Source: Sympetrum striolatum (Eukaryota > Arthropoda > Insecta > Odonata > Libellulidae). Taken from it: a stretch of 64,000 nt of DNA. The stretch covers positions 1 through 64,000 of the forward strand of contig CANPUZ010000057.1 in the NCBI GenBank assembly GCA_947579665.1, written 5' to 3'. This document shows positions 46,786 to 60,000 of this stretch, in pieces. The position numbers and the translations under genes are program-made. Positions within the stretch are counted from its first letter, which is position 1. Every line of letters starts with the position of its first letter. Below the pieces are notes generated by a model, which saw only the letters and a program-made list of their open reading frames with translations, made no database searches and had not been told where the DNA came from.

Positions 46786-47430
46786 TATTAAGTAATTATA
46801 TTAATTTGAGATTACTTCATACAGGTGCTTATAGGCAGAAAAAAAATCTGCAATGCTTTACAACACTGAATAATTATATCCACCACTCATCGCAAATCGA
46901 GAAACAACCAAGTTCCAGCTGCTGTCAATAGGTTATTCTGCAGAGCTTCCAAAATATCAGTCAGTAGCATAACTTTTGGAAGTTAGTAGAAGTGGTCCAA
47001 AGAGCTCGTAAACTCCAGCATGGAGGCTGGGTGGATGGTTGTCTTGAGATCTTTAGCTACCATCCTCATGATCTTCTTGCAAATAATACAAAGGATGAGG
47101 TGCTAAAACTTTAATATCTTTCTTGCCTCCATTTTTTTTAAGTACTCCACTATAACTCTATTTTCTTCTCTTGATCTCATCCAGTTGATGAATTATTCTA
47201 TGAATAAATGAATGAAACTATGAATTCTCCAAAGAAAATATATTATGGATCACAATGCCGCTACATCGAATAGAAAATTAGGCTCCTGAGAGGGAAGACG
47301 ATCTTGGAAAGCAAGAAATATTGTCCAAATCTGATAGGAATCAATCTGTTAAGTTTTAACTTTGTGGAACTCCATCCTAGTAAATGGATGGGAATAACTT
47401 AACAAAATTCCACTTTTAAAGTTTTTAATA
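46786..47430. other. No gene seen
   Basis: Anonymous DNA with a short AT-rich ORF (46734-46931) that begins inside the Helitron. No family match. Confidence 0.4.
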
Positions 47431-47471
47431 TCTGCGACCGGTTTCGGACTTTAGTCCATTATCAAGCACAA
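47431..47471 (-). ncRNA. Hammerhead-like motif, Penelope-type (degenerate)
   Basis: Minus strand: CTTGATAAT, then stem II GGACT-AA-AGTCC (perfect), then GAAACCGGTC, then GCAGA, which pairs four of five with the upstream TGTGC to form stem I. The GAAAC and GUC core elements are intact, but the CUGANGA box reads UUGAUAA, changing two core bases, so cleavage is unlikely. Penelope-like elements are known to carry such ribozymes. A G-rich stretch at 47545-47580 corresponds to the C-rich 3' region before the motif in the other copy. Confidence 0.55.
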
Positions 47472-48271
47472 GAGTTATTCAGGAGTGCATATATATATAC
47501 AAAGAATAAAAAACCAAGGCACCAATCAGATTAGCTGCTGTTGATAGGGGGAGCGGTGTTAGGGGGAGGAGGAAGGGGAAGCAGGTTAACAATGGACAAA
47601 ATGGGAGAATAATTAGTAAAGTTAATTAACTTCAAAGTTAGTTAATTTACTAAAATAACAAACTATAACAAAGGTTCTGTTGAAACATGGGTAAAGAATC
47701 TTTAGTAGAGACTTGGGTTAAGTCGTGACTATTTGTCCATTCTGTTGTGTGTTACTTCGAGTTTTTTTTTTATTGTGATTTTTGCCATATTTTCATTTCT
47801 TGGATCCTTCCAATTTCATCCATACTCCACTTGAGGTTCCTCTAGAAAATTGACAGCTGCTTAGTATTCAGTAAGTATTTTATTGACATATTTTATTGAC
47901 ACTCTCACATGGCCACGTTTTGAACTGAGCTGCTGTATTTATCGTATTCCATCATATCTTTATTTCTTCTTTCTTCAGAATTTGCATTATTGCACTAAAT
48001 ATTGCGATTTCACTAATTCTAAATGGATGTCGAAGAGTCAGATAAAAATCCCACTTTGCCCTTCTGCGTTGTTAGGTAAAAATGTTCGTCTATTTGCCAT
48101 CATGGTTTATTTTATTCCAATAAAATTGGGCTGCAATATGTGCACAATTTATTGTGCAAAATTTTACTATTTAAAAGTTTTTAATATCGCTTAAAGATAC
48201 GAAGATCAAAATAATTCAAAAAGTGCTTGCTCTACCTTTATAGCAAAGGGTACTTTAATTGAAATAAATAC

Positions 48272-48669
48272 AAAAATTTGATGTGGCCAACACATGACTT
48301 CCTCCATATTTATTGAAAACAGAAGCCTATGCCGGTAATACATAAATAACTCCAAAAAAATAAGTGTTACGAAAAAATGTTTCAAACAAAAGTTGTGTTA
48401 ATGCACATTATCTATAACTTTAGTAAGTTATTGTATATACCTAAATTGCATTCTGACAGAGATATTTAAGAAACAAAATTTTGTTTCTTAATATATCTCA
48501 ATACTTCTGGTTAAGCGGTATTCATCAAAAACTAATCAACTCTTGGCATTGTTAGGAGAGTACTAAATACTATATGGAAAAGATCGGATAATAATAATTA
48601 TTCAGATCGGATTAAATAATTTGCTAATACAATACTTTCTCTACATTACGTATAGGGAGAAAGTAAAAA
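48272..48669 (+). mobile_element. HINE-like element, short copy
   Basis: Both tips are present (TTTGATGTGGCCAACACATG and the terminal hairpin with ACTTTCTC/GAGAAAGT), with one and a half internal units. The 5' TC has mutated to TT. Confidence 0.68.
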
Positions 48670-49199
48670 TCAATTTCTTTTGGCATGGAATTTGCCTCCC
48701 TCATAATTCTTGCCATTGGGCTATTATATAAATAATTTGCTCTGAAATATTCTTGAATAAAAGTTCTCTTGTACCAGCAATAGGCACTCTAATAGATACC
48801 ATTTCCAACAGCTGCGGTGAATTAACCTTTTCACGACAGTGGGCTTAGCGGAAAGTCTCTACCGTCTGCCGGAGGACTCCAGGAGAAATTCTTTCCTGAG
48901 ATACGGAGACATTTTTGAGAGTTGCTGCCCTCAGGTACAAAATTTGACCTTTTTTGAGTTCTCAGCCCCGGGACTTCTTACCCTATCTTCATAAACCCAG
49001 TGGGGGGCTAACATGCAGTGGGTTAATCCGGCAGCAACCGGGACGGAGGAATTGTCAGATACTTAATGTTTATGTACAGGTTTTGGAAAATGATTATTTG
49101 TTGTCATTTTTGTCAATCTAACATTGAAGATGAAAGCAATGTCTAGCGCTAAAGATGTACAACTTTTAAACAAAGTTCTAGTGTTAGTATTTACTTATT

Positions 49200-49840
49200 T
49201 ACTCTACTTCCATAACAGATAAATTTAATAAGGAATTAAACACCATAAAAATCATAGCCAAATCCAACGGATACAGCATCGCTCTCATTGAAAAACTTTT
49301 AAAAATGAAAATCAGGAACAAAGCCTTCCAAAAAATAACCCCCAGCCTCCTCCCCGCTGACAAGACACCCATTACCTGGCGGAGGCTTCCCTTTCTGGGA
49401 AAATTGTCACACAAAATAAGCAATGTTTTTCCCCATAACATTAGACCCACTCCCCCAACAATATCCTAAGATTGCAAAGGGAATTCAAAAGACCCAAATA
49501 ATCCAGTAGCAGGGTCTACGAACTCTCATGTGCTAACTGCCCCACCAAATATAACAGAAGGACTGGGAGAAACCTGTGCGTCAGAGCACCAAAGAGACTA
49601 CCGCCTGAAGAGAGGACAACCTTTCTCAAGCTTAGCCATTCACCTCCTAGACAATGGGCATACCAGCGATTTCAAACCAAAACGCCTACATCAGGAGGAG
49701 AATTCCCACCGCCTAGACCTCCTGGAGGAAGTAAGGAGTATCCCGAAGGATGGCCAACGACCATTTATTCCTGAACACTTGTTCTCCCTATCAAGCAAGT
49801 TATTCCCACGATGCACCCACACCTCCCCCCATTTTTAACC
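49200..49840 (+). pseudogene. Penelope-like element C-terminal remnant with GIY-YIG region
   Basis: The first part (49220-49465) reads KELNTIKIIAKSNGYSIALI, then ITWRRLPFLGKLSHKISNVF, the connector known between RT and the endonuclease in Penelope-like proteins. After frame changes, 49512-49580 gives VYELSCANCPTKY...TGRN, matching the GIY-YIG-type core (CX2C, then Y-x-x-x-TGR). Then come SSLAIHLLDNGHTSDF and HRLDLLEEVRSI. The frame is broken at least twice and the RT is absent. The order of motifs makes the family call fairly secure. Confidence 0.72.
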
Positions 49841-49883
49841 CTTCCACTATCCTATATATGCTGTGACAAATCTTTTCTCTGTG

Positions 49884-49917
49884 CCTGAAGATGTAAGCTC
49901 ACTTATGAAACCGGTCC
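49884..49917 (+). ncRNA. Hammerhead-like motif 3' of the Penelope remnant
   Basis: CTGAAGA fits the CUGANGA box exactly. It is followed by a five-pair stem (GTAAG-CTCA-CTTAT), then GAAACCGGTC, which supplies GAAAC, a minimal ACC/GGU stem III and the GUC site. Stem I pairing is poor here. It lies about 45 bp after the coding remnant and its C-rich tail, as expected for a Penelope-like element. Confidence 0.6.
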
Positions 49918-50219
49918 CAAAATAAATTTTCTATGGAAAAGTAAGAAGTGTTTTCATTCTGCAAATGTCTTTCCACGAAGTCACGCCTTCTCATATCGAT
50001 TATACTACTTCCAAAGGTTTGCATATAATAAAATTTCCAAGTAAAAAGAGTTGAAGGACCAAAGATACCAAATAAAAGAAAACTAGGAAAGAGATAAAAA
50101 ATATTATATAATTATTTATAATATAAAGATAGAATTGGTAGTTACCATGAAATATGATATCAGTTATTATTGATGCTAGACTTTCAGTTAAAAACTCCAA
50201 ACGCTCAGCAAAGACAAGG

Positions 50220-50960
50220 GGTTCAATTCTGATATTATACTTTTTGAAAAAGCAACTAATATTTATTTAGTAAAACCACTGGAAAAATAATTATACAAAC
50301 CCCTTGTCATAATGAGGGTGCTAATACGTCTAAGAGGTACTACCTGCTCCTGGGTACTGAGAGAAAGGCCAGACCCCCGCTGCGCTGGGTTCGGAAACAA
50401 AGAAGCACTAAACCAGCGAGAACCAGAAAGTGGGGAGAGTTTTGCGACGGAAATATACGTCGTTCATTCCCTAGCATAGGAAAATCTCCGACGGAAATTT
50501 CCTGCGTTTGTCTTCCTGGGCGAGAAATCCACTGCCGGTATATCCGTCATTCGTAACGGAAGGGTTAATTTTATTGTTTAGCAATTTATAAATAAATAGA
50601 ATACCCGCATATATCCTCCTAAGTATTAATATTTAAGGCTTCACACACCTCACTGTGAGAGTGTCAACACCATACTTCTTTGAACATACAAAATATTTCA
50701 ATTCTATAATTATATTTATTTATAAAATGAACTTGAGAATTAATTGCATCCTTCAAAGGCCACTGCATAAATAAATCCCCATCAAAGTCTAAACGAGGCT
50801 AAAGAGGAGAGAATCATTCTTTTAGTACATTATACAATGATCTAGGTATTAAGTTGATTTATCCCTTATTAATATAGATACTACCACTTCCCAACTGTTC
50901 ATAAGTATTATTTGCTAAACAACATAAACCAGAAGAACAAAGACCATGAGCAAGTATTAA
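50220..50960. other. No gene seen
   Basis: 50330-50580 is less AT-rich and ends in 'cgtaacggaagggttaa', which looks like the right end of a piggyBac-type MITE. I could not find a matching left end. The rest is AT-rich. Confidence 0.35.
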
Positions 50961-50962
50961 TA

Positions 50963-51596
50963 TACAGTAGAGGATCGTTTTGTCCGAACTTTTCGGGACG
51001 GAGGCTGGTTCCATTAAGGAAATGTTCGGATAATAGGTATTTTAACCTGAATGAGAAAAAGGAAGTGAAAAAAAGGCTTTGACGGGTTACAGTACAAAAT
51101 GAGTGATGATAATGCACATAAATATTAATGAAAACTTTTATTTAAAGAAAACTATACATGACTGACCCTGCAATGTTTTTCTTTTCGAAATGACAACTTT
51201 TGAGTCAGATTCTGCAACAAATTGAGGAATTCAGTCCTTCTGTCATTTTATATCATGTATAGTTGTCCTGCTAATATTGTATTCCTGCTGAAGATTGGAT
51301 GAAATCACACCACGATCTAGTTTATTTATTATGTCCACTTTTAGCTGTAACATCATCACCTGTCTTTTTCTCTTGACGTTCCCACCGCTTGAACTAGCTG
51401 CTGGACACGTTTTCTTCTTGTTTATATCCATTTAGAAGGTTAATTAATACAAATACTTACTCGTGCACACCTTCAAAAGATTGGTGCAAAACATATGCAG
51501 CGGTGGAGTTCAAAATTACTGTATATCTATCGTGAAATGTTCGTTGTTTGGATGTGTTTGTTGTTTAGATATTTTGTTAAACAATTCTCTACTGTA
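50963..51596 (-). mobile_element. Tigger/pogo-like element with transposase N-terminus
   Basis: The ends CAGTAGAGGATCGTTT (50965) and the complement of CAGTAGAGAATTGTTT (51594) are flanked by TA. The inner left sequence (GTCCGAACTTTTCGGGACGG) is typical of Tigger termini. The transposase fragment lies on the minus strand near the right end, so that end is 5'. Confidence 0.8.
51243..51431 (-). pseudogene. Tigger transposase N-terminal (CENP-B-type HTH) fragment
   Basis: 62 codons from the natural ATG. A basic KRKRQ start, then LQLKVDIINKLDRGV and LQQEYNISRTTIHDIK, the canonical CENP-B_N/Psq helix-turn-helix that binds element ends. The frame stops right after the first DNA-binding helix set. 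The second HTH and the DDE domain are missing by internal deletion to the left TIR. Whether this short DNA-binding peptide is expressed is unknown. Confidence 0.75.
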
Positions 51597-51719
51597 TAGG
51601 ATCCTCTTAAGCCTCAATAAGTCATCTACCCTGCTAATACGATTCCCATATGAGCAACAGAAGAATAAGCAATTAATGATTTTAGATCAACTTGATATAA
51701 ACAAATTAATCTAACAATA

Positions 51720-51999
51720 ATTCCTCCAACTAAACAAACCCCTATTCATAAAAAATTAAATTTCACTCCCAAATAAGTAATAAATGAGAAAACTCGTCAT
51801 AGGCAATAACCCCCTAACTTCAATAATAGCCAAAATCATATTCACGGAAATAGAGGCCTCAACATGAGGTAATCATAAATGAAACATGAATATAGGCATA
51901 AAAAAGGCATGAATTAAAGAAAAATATATAAAAATTGTAAAAGAATAGTTCTGAATAAAAATATAAAAGTTTAAAGTTTCATAAGAAAAATAAACATTA
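51720..51999. other. Region with mitochondrial-like composition
   Basis: An AT-rich stretch with words such as 'tcatgaggtaatcataaatgaaacatg' split over 51865-51895. It looks different from the neighbourhood. I could not assign it. Confidence 0.2.
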
Positions 52000-52670
52000 A
52001 AAAAATCTGATGAGGCCAACTCATGACTTTCTCCGTATTTATTGTAAATAGAAGCCTATGCCGGTAATAAATAAATAACTCCAAAACAATGAGTGTTACA
52101 GGAAAATGTTTCATACAAAAGTTATAGTAAAGTACATTATCTATAACTTTGGTACATAATTGTATATACCTACATTGCATTCTGACAGAGATAAGAATGA
52201 AAAACTTTAATTTCTGGGTAAACAACAACTTCCGGTTAACCATTATTCAAGAATAACTCCTAAACAATCAGTGTTATAAAAAAATGTTTAATACAAAAGT
52301 TGTATTAAAATACATTATCTATAACTTTTGTGTGTAAATGTTTATACCTATATTGCATTTTAACAGAGATATTTAAGAAACAAAATTTTTTCCGGATAAA
52401 CCGCAACTTCCGGTTGAGCGATATTCACCAAAAACTAATCAACTTTTGGCATTGTTAGGAAAATTCTAAATATGAATTTTGAAAATGATCGGATTATTAC
52501 TTTTTAAGATAGAGAGCCCACAAACTTTTTAACCACAGACAGACATGTTCGGGATAATAGCAAAAATGAGCTCTATGGGCCCCAAAACATCTATTTCCGT
52601 TGAAATCTGGAGGTCGAAATTTTTTGCGAATACAATACTTTCTCTATAATACGTATAGGGAGAAAGTAAT
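52000..52670 (+). mobile_element. HINE-like element, longer-repeat subtype
   Basis: 5' tip TCTGATGAGGCCAACTCATG, where compensating changes keep the short palindrome around GGCC. Two tandem units, each with 'aacttccggtt', then a CAGA remnant and the 3' hairpin ending near 52666. It is closely related to 15701-16565. Confidence 0.72.
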
Positions 52671-52949
52671 AATTGTTACCAGTGTTACCTTTGCCCAGAT
52701 TTCTACACAAGCGTTCATAAAAAGGGACTTCTTTTGGCTCAAGCAAAAGAACAGAAAGACCCTCCCTGTTGGCAGTTCTTCCGCTTCTGTGCATTTAAGT
52801 CTGTGAAAAAGAATTTTAAATCGATATATTAATAATAATGAATTTATTACAGGTATTAAACATATACACTACATACATAATACATAATTACATAATTATT
52901 TTAAAAAATTTTATTTATAGAAAAAGTGATGGAAGAATAATTAGTTAGA

Positions 52950-55200
52950 CGTTGTAGGGAGTGGTGCAATTTCAAGCGAAATCTCAGCCGAGGAAAAGCT
53001 GTGAAAGATGAGGAATACTGGATAATAATCAGATATAGACTTAAGAAGCTGCAAAGAGCCAAACTGTGACTCGGATCATTATCTATTTAAAGCAAGAGTA
53101 AGGGAGAGAATAATTAAAACAGAAAAAGGTCCAGAGATGGTTAAAGGATGATGGGATACAGATTAGTTAAATGAAGACTAGGAAGTCACGAAGCAAAACC
53201 GAAAACGATTAGCTAGTAAAATGCAAACCAACAGCTGATGAAAAAACTTAGAAATTACCATAGAAAAAAAATGAGAAAAATAGGGAAAGCAATCAAAGAT
53301 GCTGTGGAAGAAGCAATTGGAAGAAACAAGAGAATAATACATGCTGATTGGTTTAACAACGAGTGTGCCCAAATTATACAGGGGAAGAATAAAGCTAGAG
53401 GAAACATGCTAAGGAAAGAAACCACAACGAACACTGAAAGATACCAAGAAATGAAGAAGGAAGCAAATAGGATATGCAAGAAAAAAGGAGAAAATGGAGA
53501 ACAGCTAGAGAATATAGAAGAATACAGCAAACAGAATAAACAGAGATAGTTCTACTAAGTTTTAGAAAAGGAGAAAAGAGGATACCAACCAAGAATGGAA
53601 GGATTTAAAAATACGGAGGGAAATGTAGTCCAAGAAGAGAATAAAGTTCTGGAAATATTGGTAGAACATTTCAAAGAACTTCTCTGTACAGAATATAAGG
53701 AGAGAGTAACAACTGAGGAAAATCACAAGCTAAGGAAAGAATCAAATACAGAATCAATTTAATCAAATATAGAATCAATCTAATCAAATATATTAAACTT
53801 GCTCAGAATTAAACCCACTGGTCTGGAAATTGCACAATGCATACAAAAGTTAAAAAATAATAAAGACCCAGGGAAGAAAATATTGCAGCAGAGCTAGTAA
53901 AATATGGAGGAGATATAATGAGTGATGCTTTACATAAACTTAGTTGTATAATATAGGAAGCAGAAAAATGCCAGAAGGATAGAGCATGGGAATCCTAAGC
54001 CCAATATAAAGAAAGGGAAATAAACTGGTTCTCTAGAAATATGGATGGAAAATACTGTTAAGTATAGTATATGAAATCATCATAAAAGAAAGGCTGAAAG
54101 TAGTAACTGGGAGGATAATTGGAGAATCTCTGTGTGGGAGTAGATCCAATAGAAGTACAATAGACCAACTGTTTGTAATCAGACAAATTTTAGATAAATG
54201 CTATGATCATAATATTTAACTGCATTCGCTATTGTAGATTTAATAGAAGCATTTGATAGCATAAACAGGAACAAACTCTGAGAAGCAATGGAGGACATGG
54301 AAATTCCATCCAAAATAATTATATTGATTATAATGACATTGAAGAAGAGCATGGCTAAAGTAAACATACATAATAAAATGAATTTGAATTCAGCATTGCA
54401 ATAAAGCAAGGATATTCTAGGATTACAGAAATCTGAAGAAAAAATAGATCAAAGAGGAATAATATTTAACAAATAAATAGAAAGAAGCAAGCAAAATGGG
54501 ATTGATAGTTAATACCAGCAAACCTAAATATATGCTTCTGGCAAACCTAGTCACCCAGGATTTGGAGATAGAAAAGATAAAATTTAATAGTGTGGGAGAG
54601 TTTAAATATCTAGAAAATATATAACTTACAAAAAAGTATAATATGAATAAATGAGAGAACGAAAGCAAGGAATAAAACTTACTTTGCAAATATGAAGATA
54701 CTCAAGAGAAAGTTAATAAACAGAAACACTTAAATACAAATATATAAATCAATTACCAGACCAGTGGTAACCTATGGAGCATAAAAATGGACACTCACAA
54801 GAGTATGGCCCTGGTAAGATTTGAAAGCAATTGCAGAGAATATACCGACCTGTTATTGAGCATGGATAATTGCAAAGGAGAACCAAAGAGGAGTTAAAGA
54901 CAATAATAAATTGGGGAAGATGTGGTTAAGTTCACAAAATCTTTGAGAATCTAATGGTTGGACCATGTGGAAAGGATGCATGAAACAGGAATGCCGAAGA
55001 AGGGAATAGAAGGGATACTGCATGCCGCTAGGAGAGGAAGGTCCAGATTGAGATGGCTAATTCATAAAGGTCATGAAGAAGATGAAAGTGAGAAGACAGA
55101 GAAGTGGAGGCTGATCCAAATGGAGGCTCACATAGGGCTAAAGCTCCAAAGAGAGACTTTGTCCATAAATTTAGACCTAAGGACCATTTTTAAGTGACTT
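52950..55200 (+). pseudogene. RTE-like LINE ORF2, heavily decayed
   Basis: Motifs in the expected order but in changing frames: an endonuclease-RT linker (53238-53549: WFNNECAQIIQGKNKARGNM, then YQEMKKEANRI); RT start (AQCIQKLKNNKDPGK near 53830); NRSTIDQLFVIRQILDKC near 54150; the motif-A word DLIEAFDSINRN near 54235; TSKPKYMLLA and FKYLE near 54510-54610; VTYGA near 54765; and the tail WLDHVERMHETGMPKKGIEG, then RRGRSRLRW (54955-55055). I do not see a YADD box. This order is that of insect RTE-type endonuclease-reverse transcriptases. Confidence 0.78.
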
Positions 55201-55344
55201 CTTATAAGTTTAGAACGAAAAATATTAAATGTTATCACACTTTCTATGCCTTGTGTAATATTTTGTACCTATATATAGTTTAAATAAGTCTGTATAATAT
55301 TAACATAAGTATACCATACAACAATTGAAAACCAGGAACTAACA

Positions 55345-57062
55345 GATGAGCCAAGAAAGGCTCACCTTATCCTGTTTTCCCTGACTTTTCTTGTAAATAT
55401 GAATTTATTCTTTATTTTTCATATTACTTTATTTGCCAATAACTCTTTTTTACCAATTCACCTTTTATTTAAGATTCTTTGTACAATAACTATACCTTGT
55501 ATTAAGTGTAATGATAGTTAAATAATATATTGTACCAAAAATAGCACTTTGAATTTAGTGTTTCATGTCAAAATAAAATCTACTTACATTATAGTCCACT
55601 TTCATATCAATGAAAATTAAATGTTTTTAATGATCATATTTTAAATTAATACTGCTTATTGGAAATAATAGTTTACATCAAAATTATCTAAAATCAAAAG
55701 TTTATTTCAAATTTTTGTAAAATCAAGAAAATAGCAAGAAAATGACTTAAGTAGTCGTGATGGTATTCAAAATAAAACCTATTTTATTACAACAATATTT
55801 CATTTAAAAGAACAAAAAGATATATTTGAAATTCTTGTTTTAAATTATATCACTCACCAGTATTAATGGTTTTAATCAAAGCTTCCTAATTAAATATCAA
55901 GAAAAAGCCGAAAAACGACTTTCGTAGTGCTGTCAAATTAAAGTCTATTTTCATTATAATCAACTTTAATTTAAAAATTTTAAAAAACAAACGTATGTAT
56001 TTAAAAATCATATTTTTAATAATAATGCTTTCTGGACGCAATGTTTTAGTTAGATCGTGTAGATATAAAATCAAAAGAATAGCAGTTTGACTCCATCGTA
56101 GCAACATTTATTTTCACCGCAAGTACTATGCTGAAATTAAAATTAATAGCTTACAGTCGTTTTTCTAGATAAAACGATACAACAGGGTTGAGCAATTTAA
56201 TTTCGGATGTTTCAGTGGAAAATACTCTTCGATTATAAAGAATTACTTTTTTTCATGAGCCGTCATATGATTAGATCAAATCTGCACATCGACATTATAT
56301 CAGCTAATGCATTACTTCGTTTAAGGTCTTTTGTTTTAATAACATTGTGATTCAACAAAAAGCGACAAAAGATAAATTTAAAGCACGATATGATATTAGT
56401 TTCCGCGAAGTCTCTGTTCAGATAAACTGGAGAAATAATAATTTTCATAAAAAAATATGGAAAGAAGGTGAGAAATATGATCAGTCACTTGATATATTTA
56501 CAGTAAAAAATAGCAATTCGTTTAAAAAATACGGCATGAAGAAGCAATTGATAGTATTTTCTTACCTTCGGGATAATTTACTCAACTCTCGTAATCCGAA
56601 AAAATAACACTTTATTCCCGATCGTAATCAATACAGAAACTTTACTTCATCAACACGCTCAACACCAAACACAACTCAAACTGTTTATTTATTTTTCTCT
56701 CGCTACCATTATTGTCCTTAGCAACTGCCGCGTCGCGTATTTATAATAGTTCGCAGCATTTCCATGAAATAACGTTGGGCGCAGGAATATTTTATAAATA
56801 AGCACTTCAGTCACAATTCCACAATATTTCTTAGGGCAATTGCGCGACACACGAATTATTTTCCGCAGCACTTCGTAAACCGACTAAAATCCTTGTATGT
56901 TCAGCAAGAAAAACTCGAAGTACAATTTCTTGGTGATAAAGCACGAAACACACTTGCACTTTGCTAATATAGGTAAGTCCTCTAAAAGATACGTTTTCGA
57001 TGTGAACATCTCGATTGCACGCGAAGAACTGAAAATGAAGGCCAAAAGCATGACTACAATCT
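55345..57062 (+). repeat. Dispersed repeat, copy D (partner C)
   Basis: Colinear with 2807-4805 from 'agatgagccaag' to 'aagcatgactac', with several percent divergence. It lacks the 279 bp present in C at 4033-4311; the junction here is 'cttaccttcgggataattt'. It lies directly after the RTE-like remnant. No protein is recognisable. Confidence 0.75.
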
Positions 57063-60000
57063 AATAGAAGTGAACGCCCCGTGTTGAAAGGTGGAAGCAG
57101 GACAGGAACTGTGCGAGGCGGAGGATTTTCAGTTTAGGAGGATGGAGGGAGTTAGAGGAAGGGAGGAGAAAAGGAGGAGGAAAGGTGGAAGAAGTTTTGC
57201 GTCACGAATCCTCTTCGCGAATTTGTTTGAATGGATAATGAAAGTTCATCACATTTCTTATCATCTCCCTTATGCATGTATCACTATCGCCACTTCATGA
57301 TAATTATTTAATCGGATTTTCAACTCATCGCCGATCAATTGCCGCAAATAAAGCATCGCTAGGTAAAGTTATCGATGAGGACTGTTTGGAAATAATATTT
57401 TTTTAATTAAAAAATTGCCCTATTTCGATGAAATTTTCTGGGAAGACACTTGAAAAATTGCGGCTTATTAAGCAATTTAAAAGAAGTAAGTACCTCTTGT
57501 AGTTACTGAGATATGTTGATTATAGTGAACCAGGTACAGAAATGGCCTCCGGAGACCATATTTTTTGTGGTAGTTCAGGCATTTGGACGCCAGATGTAGC
57601 GGCGATCGACGAGTTTCACATCCTGAAATAAGCGTGATATTCACTAAATTAAGCAGTGTTTTTGTCGCAAATGTTGCTTTGTTTTAAAAAAAAAGATGTC
57701 ACCCTCACGTTCGGATAGCAAGCTATAGTTGGTTTTCAAGCTAATTACGCTTCCAAGGTCTTTTAACAGAAATGGGAAATGGGTGCCTGTTAGAGTTGAA
57801 ATAAGTCTAAATTGTCCTACCGGGGAAGCGAGGAAACATCAAAAATGGTCGTTTTTACCCATCGCTATACAAAACTACTTATAATTGCCAACTAATTGCT
57901 TACGAAAACATATAAAACTATTTGACTCCTGGGACATGACCATCCTTTTACCAATGCTTCGTTCTGTTGTCAGTACCTTAACCCTTTCCTTGAATGCTAC
58001 GTTCTCTTAACATATTCCGTAGGTGGGTGATCCCGTAAGCTAGTGGCAAGGGCATGCATTCGTCCCAGAAGTTAAATGTTATCATCCAAGATTAATTCCC
58101 CAGACCGAAAACATTACGAGGATAGTGAAGCAAAGTTTATCGCAAAAATATGATAACTGCACGATTCGGAAATGTTAACTTTAAAAAGAAAACGAAAACT
58201 CGGCCCAATTTTTAATGACGAATTCCGGATGACATTGTTTCGCTGATTTTTCTGGAATTCGCGAATTACCACATTTTATTTTAAAGCAAGAGTATGCGTC
58301 GGAGAAGAAACCACGAGCCTGGGGCCATATTATGTAACTCGTCGGTTTGGAAGCAGTTGGTTCGATTTCAAATCCAACCTACTGGAGAAGAAATCGTGAT
58401 CTCTCACCGACTCGGCCTCTAAATCCTATTTTGTAGCATTGTCGGGCAGAAAACTACCAAACCGACTGCCCCCACCCACTTTAAGGGGAAACATCGCAGC
58501 ATTTCCGAAAGTGACGGTCACGTGCTTCATCTCAACCAATGAGAGGGCAAACGAGTAGACAAATGAAGAATGAAACAAGGCGTGTAAAAGCAGATGTAAA
58601 TATCGATGTTATGTATGAAATTTTAGGTAACTAAGATTTGTTGTTGTCCTTTGTTGATTGCTTACAAAAGTTTTGAAAGAAATCTTACTGGGAAGATATT
58701 TATAATTGCATTAGTTAGTTTGTATGGTCTTATATGGTTGATGTTTGAATTTAATATAAATTGATCGCAGAAGATATTCCAGTGCCCAAATTCGAGCACA
58801 CTTATGGTAATAAAATATCGATATCTAATATACTATCAGCCCTACAGTGAATCCCTAAATTTCGTAATTTTATTAACTGGAAGTCGGTTCGTGATTTTAA
58901 GAACTTAGTATCAGTGAAAGAAGTAGAAAATTAGTAAGTACACAGTACCTTCAATACACTCACTGACTGATTTCTTGGAGGTTAGATTTCCACGAATTCC
59001 TTTGGTGCTTCATAAAGTTATTGTTGGAACTGTTGCTGTCTTCGGTAAATAGAAATTTACCCTGTCGGTAAATTTCTAGTTTCTAGGACGTTCAGATTCA
59101 CTATAATACGTAAAATATGCCGCCATCTTTCAAGTGCCTCCACCTAAAATATCGTCGAAATCGGGCCAAAACCACTTGACAAAAAAAAAAGGCTGAATGT
59201 GTGAAACTAGAAATTTACCCTGTCTTCAAATCAGTTTACTATTGGTCAGCTAGTAAGACCTCGATTCGTATAAACGGATAGGTATCTTTTATTTTTGGGT
59301 TGGGTTAACTCAATATAAGAATAAAATAAACTAAATCTTAGTAGATTTTCTCAGTGTCCTGTAACATTATAAAAGCAATACCTACTGTTAGTCCAATATT
59401 ACAAAGTTTATAAAGAAGTGCAATGTATGAAGCTGAGAATTCATATTGGAACCATTAGAGACTCTGCTTCAATTCTTTTTAGTGTAGCCCAATGTTCTTT
59501 CTATCCACCCTTTTAGCAATATATTAAGTTTTATGAAACTAATACATAAAAATATACTATGATGAGATGAGAAATATATGCTTTCCTCCATAAAAAGTCA
59601 CAATAATTCAAATTTTAAAGAGCTTAAGCTCATTATTTAAAGGCTGTTAGGATAATCATTACCTATAAATTAAAGCTAAGATGCAGTGATATTGATGTAT
59701 TTTACAAAAGTGAAATCATAAGTACATATTTGATTTGATATTCTTCAATTTAAATTCAAATAGAATTTCAATTACCTTTTAGCTAGTGATCGAAAGTAAC
59801 AGTTATCTAATACATGTTTCCTGAACATAATTACGTGAACCATTATTAACAATAATTGCATTGAACCTATGCTAACACACATTCTTCCAATAAATTTAAG
59901 GATAGCATACATCACCCTGTTTCTTGATGGGATTGACATAAAGTATCACTGAGCTTTGTTAAACTCCTCTTTTATTTGCCCTGAAATACTTGCAATTACA

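Noticed and set aside
48822..49026. Possible piggyBac-type MITE bounded by TTAA (TTAACCTTTTCACGACAG ... GCAGTGGGTTAA)
   Set aside because: The inner ends are not convincing inverted repeats of each other; suggestive only.
51720..51999. Possible nuclear copy of mitochondrial DNA
   Set aside because: The base composition is suggestive, but I could not recognise a mitochondrial gene in any frame with confidence.
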